Source: Lucinisca nassula (Eukaryota > Mollusca > Bivalvia > Lucinida > Lucinidae). From it: DNA of 64,000 nt. Positions 30,521-41,830 of the stretch are shown piece after piece. The position numbers were made by a program, and so were the translations under genes. How positions within the stretch are numbered: the stretch's first letter is position 1; each line of letters begins with the position of its first letter. The notes below the pieces were generated by a model, which worked only from the letters and a program-made list of their open reading frames with translations, was not told the DNA's origin and did no database searches. Where the stretch lies: assembly GCA_963580285.1 (NCBI GenBank), contig OY757025.1:116625900-116689899 (forward strand), given 5' to 3'.

Positions 30521-30604
30521 TAAGAGAAAACTTGCATCGGAATCTATTCCCAGTGCAGATGCGGTCTGAGTATGTGTTGGTCGAGCAATCTGGAAGCACC
30601 ATTT

Positions 30605-31350
30605 TAAATTGATGCGAACAGCCGAGTCTCAGATAAGACTCCGCTGCCGCAGATGTGCCGCGAACAGATGAGGCTCTGCACTGCCGCAGTGGTAGCGCAT
30701 CGGATTAGTGATCAAGAGGTTGCGGGTTCGAGCCTCACGCTGACCAAAGTGTTGTGCCCTTGAGCAAGGCACTTCATCCACATTGCTTAAAAAAAAAAAA
30801 AAAAAAATAGAAAACAGAAAGTACTGGTTCCCACCCAGGACTGCTCGTAATGCTCAGATGTGAGCGTGTATCAGTAATAGGAGAAAAAAACAACAACCGA
30901 GGCTCAGATCAGACCGAGCTGCCGCTGATGCGCCGCGAACAGCCGAGGCTAAGATCAAACCGCAAAGGTGTAGGGTCGTGTATGCCGGTAGCGCCATTTC
31001 AGCCTATTCTCAGATCAGACTGCGCTGTCACAGATGTGGCGCGAACAGCCGACACTCAGATAAGACTGCGCTACTGCAGATGCGGCGCGATCAGCCATGA
31101 CTAAGATCAGGCTGCGCAGTTACGGTCTGAGTCATGCTGGAAGCCCCATTTAAGATTGCTGGGTATAGCCAAGGCTCAGATCAGAGTCCGTGCTGCTGCA
31201 GATGCAGCGCAAACAGCCAAGGCTCAGATCAGACTGCGCAGATGTGGCCGAACAACCAAGTCTCATCAGACTGCGCAGGTGTGGCCCGAACAGCCAAGGC
31301 TCAGATCAATCTGCGCAGATGTGCTTAGAGTCTGTGCTGGTGGTGTATGC
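30605..31350 (+). repeat. Degenerate ~47-60-bp minisatellite, TCAGATCAGACTGCGC type
   Basis: The core CGAACAGCC(R)AGGCTCAGATCAGACTGCGC...GCAGATG.GGC occurs about ten times with variable spacing and decay. A SINE is inserted at 30680-30806. Confidence 0.7.
30680..30806 (+). mobile_element. tRNA-derived SINE
   Basis: A-box-like CAGTGGTAGCGC and B-box-like GGGTTCGAGCC lie ~35 bp apart. They are followed by GTTGTGCCCTTGAGCAAGGCACTT, a block common in animal SINE bodies, and an A17-18 tail. It cannot be a working tRNA gene because the acceptor ends do not pair. Confidence 0.75.
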
Positions 31351-31389
31351 TGAAAGTTCCATTTTTGATTGGCGCGGCTCAATGTCGGC

Positions 31390-32121
31390 AATATGAGGTA
31401 CGCGTGGCGAGTGACACAGTGGGGATTCCCCCAATAACATGATAAAGGACGCGCTCAATAATTTGAATACAGAACATTTGAGCCCAAACGAAAGATTTGG
31501 TTGATTTTAGGGAGGACATTATAAATGCATTTTACGGGGAGCGCTCGGTGCCCTCGAAAAATGGCCTGCACTGATAATCTTTGAAGTCACCTTATCCATT
31601 ATGGAGACAGTGGCAAATAGTTTATACCCAGATAGACGCCTCAGAATGCGGTGTCTGATCTGAGTCAACACTATTTGCGGAAAGTATGTACATTTCTTTT
31701 TTCTTTTTATAAAACTTAACAAAAACAAAACTAACCTAACGTGCCTATAACTCGAAATGTACCACTCCAATCTTATGTTCATTGTCATATATGGTTTACG
31801 ATTATCAGACTGTGTCTTCGCAGCGGGACTCAGGCCAGTATAATCCACTTATACCACTTCTCATGGCTGGTCTTCACATCAGATGGCACCGTCACCAATG
31901 TGACTAAAGCGATTATAATATAGTACGGATCGGTAATTACACAGCGAAATTCAGTGTTCGAAATTTTAAAAACTGCTGTCTTATAAAAAAGCCACTGTTC
32001 GAGATTTTAAAGGTATTTTGGAAATTATTTTTGTCAATAATTTTTGGTGTCCGAATTTTTAGGGTGTTCGAAATTATAGGAGAGTTACCGTATCTTGATA
32101 TATTGAAATCATCATTTGTTT
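31390..32121. other. Spacer without supported gene
   Basis: At 31950-32094 the phrase GTTCGAAATTTTA-like recurs three times and ends in ATAGGAGAGTTACCGTA, suggesting a decayed transposon end. I see nothing else. Confidence 0.35.
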
Positions 32122-32720
32122 TCATGGTTATAGCTGGAGGACAGGAAGTGGCCGACACGGCTGTACCTGGCCTTCCAAAAAAAAAAAAAATCATCAAACA
32201 TTATGGGAATGAGTGTGGTTCATGTTTTCATTGTTATATCTGGAGGACAGGAAGTGGCCGACACGGCTGTACCTGGCCTTCAAAATTCATCAAACATTTT
32301 GGGAATGATTGTGGTTCATGTTTTCAGGGTTATATCTGGAGGACAGGAAGTGGCCGACACGGCTGTACCTGGCCTTCAAAATTCATCAAACATTATGGGA
32401 ATGAGTGTGGTCCATGTTTTCATGGTTATATATGGAGGACAGGAAGTGGCTGACACGGCTGTACCTGGCCTTCAAAATTCATTAAAAATTATGGGAATGA
32501 GTGTGGTTCATGTTTTCATGGTTATGTCTGGAGGACAGGAAGTGGCCGACACGGCTGTACCTGGCCTTCAAAATTCATTAAACATTATGGGAATGAGTGT
32601 GGTTCACATTTAATGAAGTACTACATATTCTTTGATGTATTGTAATCATTATCTATATTCATGGTTATATCTGAACGGCGGGAAGTGGCCGACACGGCTG
32701 TACCTGGTCTGAGGATATAC
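32122..32720 (+). repeat. 96-bp tandem repeat, five clean units plus one decayed
   Basis: GGAGGACAGGAAGTGGCCGA marks each unit at about 32137, 32242, 32338, 32435 and 32531; a weaker one lies near 32675. The period (96-97 bp) is a multiple of three, so a 32-residue unit containing GGQEVADTAVPGLQ stays open for 136 codons, and a second frame is also open. This is probably a non-coding satellite. Confidence 0.85.
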
Positions 32721-32739
32721 ATAAATTTATCATACATTA

Positions 32740-33610
32740 TGGGACTGAGTGTGGTTGACCTTTAATTACTACATATTCTTTATATATATCAATCATTATT
32801 TTTGGGGCACTTGGTTGGTTTTTCTTTACAGATTGTTCTCCTCAGATGCAGTGGTATCTGGTGGGGTGGTTGCCCGTGGGTCCTGTGGTGGGTGCGGATG
32901 CAGCGGAGTCAAAGAAATCTGGAAATGTGATTCATTCTGCAGGTGGTGCGGTTGGAGTGTGTTTGGGCGTCGGCCTTTTGTGGCCACTGCCGATATCAAG
33001 CCCAGGACCTATGGTGTCCGGGGCAAGTGGATTAACCACTGAGTTATCACGCTCCTTTAAACATCGGTCAGGGCACTAGACTGGATTTTTTTTTTTTTTT
33101 TCCTACTACAGTGGTGCCTGGTGCCGGGATGATTATTGCTGCAGCCCATGGATGGACCAGATTAAGCGGAGTCAAGAGGATCTAAAAATATGACATGTTT
33201 AAATGAGTCTCTCTTAAACATTAAAATATTGGTTTCTTTGTAGGATAGAGGAATGAAGTAGCACGCCATAATAAATCGCCTTATTTGGAGTGCATAACTG
33301 ACCGGTCTGGCTGGCCTGAACCTTTTGGCCTGGTGTTTGACTCGCTTGCTTTTTGCCCCAGGGTCATGGGCTCGGTCCTCGGGGCACTTGGTGTTTTTCT
33401 TTACAATTTTTCTCCTCAGTTTGCAGTGGTGCCGGGATGGTTACTGATGAAGCCCAGGAGAGGTGCAGATGCAGCAGAGTCAAATGAAGCTGGAAATGTG
33501 ATATGATTACATGAGTATCCCCTGAACATTTGAAAATAATAATAATGATAATAATAATAATTGTCTCTTTGTAGGATGGAGTGCAACAATAAATATGTAT
33601 TTAGAGTGCA
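32740..33610 (+). repeat. Diverged tandem repeats, about three units
   Basis: The blocks TTTTTCTTTACAGATTGTTCTCC/CAGTGGTGCCGGGATGRTTA, GCGGAGTCAA...CTGGAAATGTGATA and TTTGTAGGATRGAG recur near 32815, 33100 and 33400. An imperfect ATA/AAT run lies at 33535-33560. No coding function is visible. Confidence 0.55.
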
Positions 33611-33869
33611 TGATTAATGGTCTCATCTATATCTTAACCCTGTTGATTGCTGTTTATGTCTGATTTTCATCATGTAGGGTGAAAGAGGGAGGGAAAAAAA
33701 AAAAATAATAATCCTCTATACTATGAGTTATTACGCAGACACTACTTGTGAAAGATTATACTTGTGAGTTATCTCGGCCAGTAGAAGGCTTTGAAATGAA
33801 ATGAAATGAACTCATGACCTTCCATACATTACGCTACGCTGCTTTCCTGTAAGAGTGAACGTCAGTAGG
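33611..33869. other. Spacer with short GAAAT microsatellite
   Basis: GAAATGAAATGAAATGAA lies at about 33795-33812. No gene is visible. Confidence 0.4.
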
Positions 33870-34312
33870 GTCTTGTTGTACAGGACTAAGCCTGTCCAGG
33901 AACCGCGGTGCGAGGCGGACCGTCCATGCTAATAAACCCTATTGGTAGTGGCCTAGTGGTTAAAAGGACTGACTCTTGATCATTAGGTCTCTCACCGCTG
34001 TGGTTCGAGCCTGGCTCGGGTCACATGTGAGACGCCAAGTTCTGCAACGGAAGGTCAGGTGGTTTTTCTCCGGATACTCCGGTTTTCGCCCACCTCTGAT
34101 TAACGATCGGCTCGATATGAGTGAAATAATCTTGAAAGGGTTGTAAAACCCAAACCAGAAAAAAACCCTATTGGTTTCATTGGGCGACAGGGCTTGAGAT
34201 GTCATTTCCTCTCAATGTCGGGTAAAAGTCCCACAAAATTGGAAGCAACGTCTCCAAAATGACCTTTACAGTGTTGACAGGGACATTAAACCTCAAATCA
34301 AACAAAATCGTG
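33870..34312 (+). repeat. SINE-B copy split by another SINE
   Basis: The left part (33870-33945: CTAAGCCTGTCCAGGAACCG...AACCCTATTGG) and right part (34175-34312: TTTCATTGGGCGACAGG to the CAAATCAAACAAAA tail) together reproduce the copy at 38569-38781. A tRNA-derived SINE separates them. Confidence 0.85.
33946..34162 (+). mobile_element. tRNA-derived SINE inserted in SINE-B
   Basis: The head has A-box-like GTGGCCTAGTGGTTAAAAGG and B-box-like GTGGTTCGAGCCTGG. The body has TCTCCGGATACTCCGGTTTT, and the tail ends in A-rich ACCCAAACCAGAAAAA. Flanking AAACCCTATTGG repeats (33934-33945 and 34163-34174) are its 12-bp target duplication. A body fragment of the same family lies at 41828-41920. Confidence 0.85.
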
Positions 34313-34758
34313 TTGGGGTCCATAGAAATACCAAAACGCACTGCCAATATTGGATTTTTCTATGAAGTAGTTCGATCAGGTACCGTGGTTAACCAAAGTG
34401 TGATTGAACTCAGTCTGGTAGAGGTCTGGTAGCATGGCGGGAAAGTGTGACGTCACTGGTCGAACCAGACTAAAGCGTGGGTTACTCTGGTAGATACGTC
34501 ACATCATACGTAATGAAGATGGGTATGATTTAATACCGCTTATGCATCATATGCGTGCATATGAACTTAAATACTGCATATGAATGTTTATTTTACCACC
34601 TTATACTTTTTATCGCAAAAAAAAACGGCTGGAAATATTGTTTAAATTGAAAACAATGTTATTAGACTGATACAATTACTTTTAAACAACATTATTGTGT
34701 ATTAAATATAAAGAACCATGAATTTAACACGACTGCATATGAACTAAACTGACGCATA
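34313..34758. other. GCATATGA-rich palindromic sequence
   Basis: CATATGCGTGCATATGAACTT and CTGCATATGAATG (34546-34590) and an inverted partner (about 34730-34758) resemble the ends of the element at 47227-47853. The piggyBac-like element at 34763 seems to have inserted into it. No gene is visible. Confidence 0.45.
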
Positions 34759-34762
34759 TTAA

Positions 34763-35789
34763 CCCTTTACCACTCAGGGATTTTGTGAATTTCGCTGATT
34801 TTCACAGTGTTGCACCTGACAGCAACTTCAACTGGCCATTGTTTCATAATGGATGGTCTGTTTTACACCAAACTTTCAAATGCAACCTTTCATGACTTGA
34901 CCATTGTTGTCATGGTAAAGAGGGGGCATCTCAAAGTTGGCAAAAAGTGTACATGAATTTTTTACCACATTTTAATCTTCCAGTGTTTTTTTTCACATTT
35001 TTGGGACTGGTACCGGTACCGGTGGAATTGGGAAAATTTTCTTCTCAAATTGGGAAAAATAGCGTCGTTTTTACTCAAATTGGGAAAACTTGCCGCGCTA
35101 AAGGTGGTTTCCAGACGGAAGAGTTACATATTGGACTTACCTACGACTTTGAACTTACCCGAATTTCGGCAAATCATTGCAATAGTACGCTATTTATGTC
35201 AATAGCCGTTTCTTCAAAGGGACGTTACTTCGGATTTCCGGAAGGTAAACAATACGAGCGATAAAACAACCGATTTCTCGCGACGAAAAAGAGAGAGAAA
35301 AAAAAAGGATGCTGCATCATGATTTTGGGAATTTTTAACCTTTGAATTGGGAAAAAACATACTTTTGGCGATTGGGAACGGGTCCGTTTTCCGGACCCGG
35401 TTTTATAGGGAAAAAAACACTGTCTTCACACAGCTGTCATGGCAACAATAAAGGTGTTTGGCACTAGTCATTTTCACTGTTTGCAGCATGTTTTATCAGC
35501 ATCAATTTTCAGGCATTTTTGACCCCAGACACCCTCAGATATAAATTTTAGCGGCCGGTTGAGCCATACACTCAAAATTTTTCGGGATGTGAGGGGGGGG
35601 TGGGCGTTGTCCCCCCATTAACCTCCCCCCCCAGGGAGGCGCGCGAAAAAACAGGTCACTTTTTTGCCCAACAAATCCTAAAGCAAACATAACTATCCAG
35701 GGGTAGAAATATAGATTTTAGGTGCTTCTGGGACTTAAAATGGGGGGAGGGTGCAGACACGTAAAAACACATATCTGAGTGGTAAAGGG
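34763..35789. mobile_element. piggyBac-like non-autonomous element
   Basis: Perfect 15-bp terminal inverted repeats CCCTTTACCACTCAG are flanked on both sides by TTAA (34759-34762 and 35790-35793), the target site of the piggyBac superfamily. Its length is 1027 bp, of which 442 bp are a nested insertion. It has no transposase ORF, so it would depend on one encoded elsewhere. Confidence 0.8.
34981..35422. mobile_element. CAGTG-ended TIR element nested in the piggyBac-like element
   Basis: The ends CAGTGTTTTTTT and AAAAAAACACTG are inverted. Five-base direct repeats TCTTC flank it (34976-34980 and 35423-35427). The sequence AATTGGGAAAA recurs internally. The ends resemble those of the 1.5-kb element at 43935. 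It is hAT-like in its termini, but with a 5-bp rather than 8-bp duplication. Confidence 0.7.
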
Positions 35790-35889
35790 TTAAATGCTTA
35801 TGATAACCTTTTATATATTCATGCATATAATTATGTATGGCCGTAGACCGTACCGCAGGCAATATATATAATATATATTCGGAGGAGAA

Positions 35890-36433
35890 ATAAGATTCAT
35901 GCTAAGGGAAAAAAGTTGGGAAGTGGTAAACTCAGAGCAAAATTTGAAAACTTGAGACGAGAAATCAAAAATGACATCAAAGATCTGTATGTTAATAACT
36001 TGGTAGGTGATGTAAAGTCAAATCCAAGAGACTTCTACAGATATATCAATTGCCAGAAGAAAGATAGGCAAGGTATCCCACCCCTTAATAAAAGAGGAGG
36101 GAACGGGGTCGCTGAATCAGAATCTGAAAAGGCAAGGAATTTGTTGGTTGATTCAATGATGCATTTAATAAAACTGAGTTCAACGAGGTCCCATTGACTG
36201 AAAGATCGGCCCCTTTCATGGAAAATACTGTTGTATCCTCGGCAGGAGTGATCAAGTTACTTTAAGGCTTGAACCCTTCTAAAGCTTTAGGGCGTGATGA
36301 GCTTCATCCTAGAGTCCTGAAGGAACTAGCAAACGAGTTAGGTCCAGTTTTTGCTCATCTTTTCCAACAATCTCTCGATATGGGTGAAATTCCCAAAGAA
36401 TGGCTACTAGCGAACATCTGTCCACTTTTCAAA
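35890..36433 (+). pseudogene. LINE RT, upstream part
   Basis: This is the region before the RT catalytic core of a CR1/jockey-type non-LTR element. It reads GSGKLRAKFENLRREIKNDIKDLYVNNLVGDVKSNPRDFYRYIN, later NPSKALGRDELHPRVLKELANELGPVFAHLFQQSLDMGEIPKEW and ANICPLFK, where it stops at CACTTTTCAAA. Two frame changes occur (about 36150 and 36262). The copy at 45764 begins at exactly the next residues (KKGDRALARNYRP). Confidence 0.8.
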
Positions 36434-36554
36434 CTAGATCTGCAGTCAATGGTATACCATCGCAAATATCCGCTTTTTCTATTAATAACACTAATGACTA
36501 TGTATAAGCTAGCCAAAACTACATGTAAGTTAAAAAAAGTTGCAAAGAACATTC

Positions 36555-36895
36555 TAACTGATAAGCAAAGTTTCAGAAGTGTAACTCTTATAGTTTAGAA
36601 GATATGGCAAAGTCATACTTTTTGACCTTGGGGTCGAGGTCACACCAAAAGTAGCCCAACATATTCTATATTCCAAGGGCCATCCAATAAGCAAAGTTTC
36701 AGAAGTGTAACTCCAATAGTATAGTAGATATGGCAAATCATACTTTTTGACCTTTGACCTTGGGGTCATGTTGAGGTCAAGGTCACACCAAAAGTATCCA
36801 AATTTATTCTACATGTATATTCCACACTGGGTGGGAGCATACAGTACACTTAACCCGGATGTTCCGATCTGTATAGTGGACAGATCCTTGTTCCG
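36555..36895 (+). repeat. ~125-bp tandem repeat (two units) with adjoining module
   Basis: CCATCCAATAAGCAAAGTTTCAGAAG, TACTTTTTGACCTTGGGGTC and GTCACACCAAAAGTA recur. Between 36829 and 36895 lies a GGGAGCATACAGTACACTTAACCCGG... module that appears inverted at 40505-40571. Confidence 0.75.
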
Positions 36896-37744
36896 AAATG
36901 TCGGGTATGTTTCAGAATGTTTATTTTTGTGTTCTGAAATTATTAATCATGATAATTTCAACTTCATAGCAGTAGTTCGGGAAGCTTAACTAAAATGCTT
37001 TTCGACATGCTACCTTGATTTTCTGTTTATTGCTATAATTTCTTTTATTTTCACATTTGTTTTCAGAAAATCATTATCCTACTTTAGATTTCAAACGCTG
37101 CACCGGTACAATTTTATCAAACTCTGCCACCAACCTTTTATGAAACGACTGTAATTGCATTTCAACTATTTTATGATATATTTCGAGTCAGCTTTTATTA
37201 ATATTACTGAACATCTTGCCATGTAAGGGCAATTATTTTCAAAGGAAACAATAGAGGGGTCAAAAACTGGTTTGTATTGCAAGTCGCAAAACTGATTTCT
37301 CAGAACTGTACGTAGTGTTCCGATCAAACTATATTGTTTGTCCTGATAATACTATAGAGCGATTTCGATATTTTCGTAGGATAACATTTAAATACCTTAG
37401 CTATTTTGTTTCTGAAGTGTGGACACTTGGCATATACACACTTTCTTCATCGGGTTCTTCATACTCTCTCAGATGAAACCTAAAACATGACAAAATGACT
37501 GCGCCCAACGAAGATTCAGATCAGCTTGCGCATCCACCAAGTCTGATCAGATTCTTCGCTTGCGCTTGATGGGTAGCTTACTACTCGAGTTTTTTGCACA
37601 CGGGCAATGAAGACACTGATCAGACTGGGCAGATGCTGAGACTGAGCTTAGTCTTTGCTGGGCGCATAGATCAGTTTTTGTTTTTTATGCTCAAGTTGGA
37701 ACAGCCCCATTTTGTTTCTTTCACTAATTTCAGACGTGATGAAT
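36896..37744. other. Spacer without supported gene
   Basis: This is AT-rich sequence. A short TGATCAG/TGCGCA repeat cluster lies at about 37490-37640, related to that at 30605. I see no coding region. Confidence 0.4.
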
Positions 37745-39600
37745 TAGTCGGTCGTGGTGGACCCGGTTGGTGGTTCTTTGGCATGACACACTGTTTCAAC
37801 CTTGTCAAAAACTGTGCCAAATACCTCAATATATCTCACAGGGTATCCAGTATCCAAGTTATGATCATCACAAGATTATATTGTTTTGGGAAATAACTAA
37901 AAAAAAAGTCATGATTTTCACACATGACACACCTGCTTAGCCTCACGTACAACTGTAGCAAGTCACATCATTATGTCCCAAAGAAAATTGAAGATATGGA
38001 GATCACAAGATAGTCATACGATTTTATTAGAAGGGGATATAACTCAAATACCTTCGCACCTAGAGTTGTGGTTCCTGCGCATGACATGCTGTCTCAATCT
38101 TGCCAAGTATTATCCAATCTCAATTATATCTCAATGGGTTTCTGAGCTATGGCCATCACAAGATTATTTTGTCAGGGGAGGTAATGCAAAAACCAGTGCA
38201 CCAAGAGTCGCGGTTCTTCCCGTGACAGGCTTGCTTAACTTAAACAATCAACATGTCTCGAAGACTGTTGAAGATATGGTGATCACAAGATAGTCGTACA
38301 ATTTTATTAGAAGGGGAGATAACTCAAATACAATTATAACTATGACACCCAGAGTTGTGCTTCTTGTGAATGACATGCCGTCTCAACATTGTGAACAAGT
38401 ATGCCAAGTATCATCAATATACCTCAAAGGGTTTTGGAGTTATGGCCATCACAATGTTATTTTGTGAGGGAAGTTAACTCAAAAACCCGTACACTATGAG
38501 TCGCGGTTCTTGCACATGACACGTCTCCTTAACCTCATGTACAACTGTACCAAGTACTATCAACATGTGTAAACCGCTTAGAGGATCTAAGCCTGTCCAG
38601 GAACCGCGGTGCGAGGTGGACCGTCCATGCTAATAAACCCTATTGGTTTCATTGGGCGACAGGGCTTGAGATGTCATTTCATCTCAATGTCGGGTGAAAG
38701 TCCCACAAAATTGGAAGCAACGTCTCCAAAATGACCTTTACAGTGTTGACGGGGACGTTAAACCTCAAATCAAACAAACAAACTATCAACATGTCTCGAG
38801 GAATATTGAAAAGATAGTCATCCTATTTTTTATTTAAAGGGATATAATTGAAATGCCATGGCACCAAGAACTGTTGTTCTTGCACATGACACGCCTGCTT
38901 CACCTCATGTACAACTGTACCAAGTACTACCAACATGTCTCCACGAGTATGGGCGATATGGCGATCACAATTTTATTGGAAGGAGAGATAATTCAAATGC
39001 CATGACACCAAGAGTTGTGATTCTTGCGCATGACATGCTGCTTTAATCTTGTGAACAATTGTGCAAAGTTTCATTAATATGTCGCGAAGGGTATTTGAGT
39101 TACATGGCGATCACCAGATAGCCGTTCTATTTTATTGGAAGACGAGATAATTCAAATGGCATGTCACCAAGAGTTGTGGTACTTGCGCATGACATGCTGC
39201 TTCAACCTTGTGAACAATTGTGCCAAATTTAATCAATAATCTTGAAGGGTATTATAGTTATGGCGATCACAAGATAGTCATTCTATTTTTTTGAAGGGGA
39301 GATAACTAAAAAACCATGGCACCAAGGATTGTTGTTATCGCCCATGACACGCCGTCTCAACCTTGTTTACAATTTTGTCAAGTATCATCAATATATCTCG
39401 AAGGGTATTGGAGTTATAGAGATCACAAGGGGAGGGTATATACCTCAAATACCATGGTACCCAGAGTTGTGGTTCTTACGCATGACACGCCGTCGCAACA
39501 TTGTTTACCATTGTGCCAGGTATCATCAATATATCTCGATGGGTATTGGAGTTATGGCCAGTACAAGATTGCTTCTACGCCGGGACCGACATACGGAAGG
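37745..39600 (+). repeat. Degenerate ~150-160-bp tandem array, about eleven units
   Basis: Each unit contains AGAGTTGTGGTTCTTGCGCATGACA, CCAAGTATCATCAATATRTC, GGGTATTGGAGTTATGGCGATCACAAGAT and AAGGGGAGATAACTCAAA. Starts lie near 38064, 38216, 38353, 38503, 38870, 39013, 39173, 39329 and 39462. A SINE-B copy interrupts it. Open frames inside are by-products of the repeat. Confidence 0.8.
38569..38781 (+). mobile_element. SINE-B copy with 13-bp duplication
   Basis: This 213-bp element is inserted in the tandem array. Direct repeats ACTATCAACATGT at 38556-38568 and 38782-38794 define its ends. It begins GTAAACCGCTTAGAGGATC and ends in CAAATCAAACAAACAA. It lacks the upstream block seen at 30418, so it is 5'-truncated. 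Confidence 0.85.
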
Positions 39601-40504
39601 ACGGAAGACCGGACGCCAAGCCGATCGCTATATTCCCTGAATCTATTCGGTCGGGGGATGAAAAGGACAGTAGCTTTCACAATCTGGTCCACAGCTCTTC
39701 ATTTCTTTGTATAAATGTAAATATCTTAAATAGCCCATAATAAATCATATCACTCGGGTCGTTTAGCATTTCTGTGCAGTCTGATCAGAGTATTTGCTAT
39801 GCGTTCTGTGGATGAAGAGAGACTCGTGACGATGCGACTCATTTTGTTAAATATTTCGTACCTGTAGTCAGTCTTAGTGGCTGGCTTCTTTGGCCGAGTG
39901 GTTAAGACCTCTAGTCTGTAGTGATCTTAAGGTTCAATGAATACACACAGCACATGTAATTTCTCCAAGATTTCGGGAATGTATAGGTAATTAATATTTT
40001 TACGTAGCTTTGCTATTGTTTAAGCATTATCATCTTATTGCATAGACATATATTGCAATGTACCTTTGAATAACTTACACACATTAATAGCGACATCCCA
40101 TACAGTCAAAACAAGGTATCTAAGACAAACTATACAGTAAATATGAGACATACCATACAGTCAGAAATGATTTGGGACGGTCAGTCTTGCTCTTCGTGTG
40201 GGTTTGTATGGAATTCTAGAGGCACTTATTTTTAGTATAACCCATTATAGATTAAAACTGTCTTAAAAGATATTTTTCTGTCGATCAAAGCTCTCAATTG
40301 GTCGATTTTCTGGTCACATGTGAGGTGTGATTCTTACAAACACTAGTGATTTGCAGCTCTAGAGCATAGAAAACGACATCTTGTCGTGCCCAAAGATGGT
40401 CAGTATAGAAAACAAAATAAATGAAACACACCAGGTTGTTTATGTCAAAAAAATAAATATACAAATATAGAAGACAGACAACGCACAAACACCTTCAAGG
40501 TCAT
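39601..40504. other. Spacer with a tRNA-like scrap
   Basis: At 39892-39945, TTCTTTGGCCGAGTGGTTAAG resembles a tRNA/SINE head (A box), but no clear B box follows. The rest has no supported feature. Confidence 0.4.
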
Positions 40505-40810
40505 AACAATAGACAAGGATCTGTACACTATACAGATTGGAACATCCGGGTTAAGTGTACTGTACGCTCCCAACCAGTGTTCCAAGGGCCATCCAATAAC
40601 CAAAGTTTCAGAAGTGTAACTAATAGTTAAGAAGATCATACTTTTTGACCTTGGGGTCAATGTCACACCAAAAGTAAGCTGATATATTCTATATTCCAAG
40701 GAGCATCCAATAAGCAAACTTTCAGCAGTGTAACACCAATAGTTTAGGAGATATGGCAAATCATAATTTTTGACCTTTGGGTCATGTTGAGGTCAAGGTC
40801 ACAAAAAAGT
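40505..40810 (+). repeat. Inverted module followed by ~125-bp repeat units
   Basis: 40505-40571 is the reverse complement of the module at 36829-36895. The CCATCCAATAA...CAAAGTTTCAG units that follow (40588-40800) are in the same orientation as at 36555. The module is therefore flipped relative to its repeats. Confidence 0.75.
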
Positions 40811-41239
40811 TGCCCACTGCAGTGCTCCAGCTAGGATTTTAGGGCAGAGGGACGCTGGGCTAGGTAGGGCACCTTTTCATGCAAAAAATAGGGCACCATT
40901 TTTTGGTCTTTGAAATGCCATCAAGATCGTTATAATCTAGAATAGGTTTCTCACACATTAATGAGCTAATGCTAATGATGTCTCTACAGAATTATATATA
41001 TTTACATGCATTTCACAAGTAAGTACTGAACTGAGTCGCAGCAATAGCAACGTTTATTATTTGAAGAACATTTGAACATTTAATTTCTAGGTATCTTTTA
41101 ATATAGATTTATAATATTAAAAAATAAATAAATTGTTTGATTCTTTTGAAAGCGTGTTATTAAAGCAATACAAAAATAACCGATGACTGAATAAGTAATC
41201 TGTTCAAGGGAAACTACTCAATAATAATCCTTCCTGGTG
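40811..41239. other. AT-rich spacer with a hAT-like left end
   Basis: CAGTGCTCCAGCTAGGATTTT at about 40819 resembles a hAT-type terminus (compare 48058), but I find no matching right end. No gene is visible. Confidence 0.4.
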
Positions 41240-41830
41240 AATGAATTTCAGAACTCAGGCTGCAGGACTCAGACTGAACGGGTGCGAAGGCTGATCTGCG
41301 TCTTCACTGGTTGCTATTGATCTGCAAAGACTCTGATCAAAATGCGCAGCTAATGTTTGCAATATCCCCGTGGCTTGATCACTCTGCGACAGTAGGCCTA
41401 TTACACAGTAAACAGCGTGTATACTGAGCTGCGTCGCACAACACTTTGCAAAGACCCAGATCAACATGCGCAACCCCGGCAACCTTTTTTCTCACCTATA
41501 CTCGGAGTAGCCCCGCAAAAGTCTCTTGGAGTCAGCGAAGACTGAGAAGTTTGCAAAGATGCACAGGCTACTCAGAGTCTTCAATGGTCGCATGTTACAC
41601 AAAGACTCAGACCAGCATGCGCAACCACTATGTGAGTCAGAACAACATGCGCAACAACTATGCAAGTCTGTTTGGATAACCCAGCTTGAAAAATCAGCGA
41701 TGCACAGACTGATGCAAGACGATACTGTTGAGCGATGACCTGCTCATCCAATTAATATGGCTAATGAAGTCTTGCGCACATGCGCCGACTGATCCGAGAC
41801 TTCACTGCCCGCTCGTCTTACTGTAGTTCA
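41240..41830. repeat. Degenerate TGATCAG/TGCGCA minisatellite
   Basis: Short blocks (CAAAGACTCAGATCAACATGCGCA and variants on both strands) recur about eight times. They are related to the array at 30605. No coding function is seen. Confidence 0.6.

Noticed and set aside
30693..30760. Functional tRNA gene
   Set aside because: The A and B boxes are present, but the acceptor ends do not pair, and a SINE body and A tail follow. The same reasoning applies to 33946, 39892, 61737 and 62254.
32815..33420. Exons preceded by TTTCTTTACAG-like acceptors
   Set aside because: The acceptor-like sequences recur as part of a diverged tandem repeat, and no consistent open frame follows.
34020..34120. Host gene exons between repeats
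   Set aside because: All ORFs above ~60 codons outside the retroelements lie in repeats or lack splice context and motifs. I found no host gene in the window.
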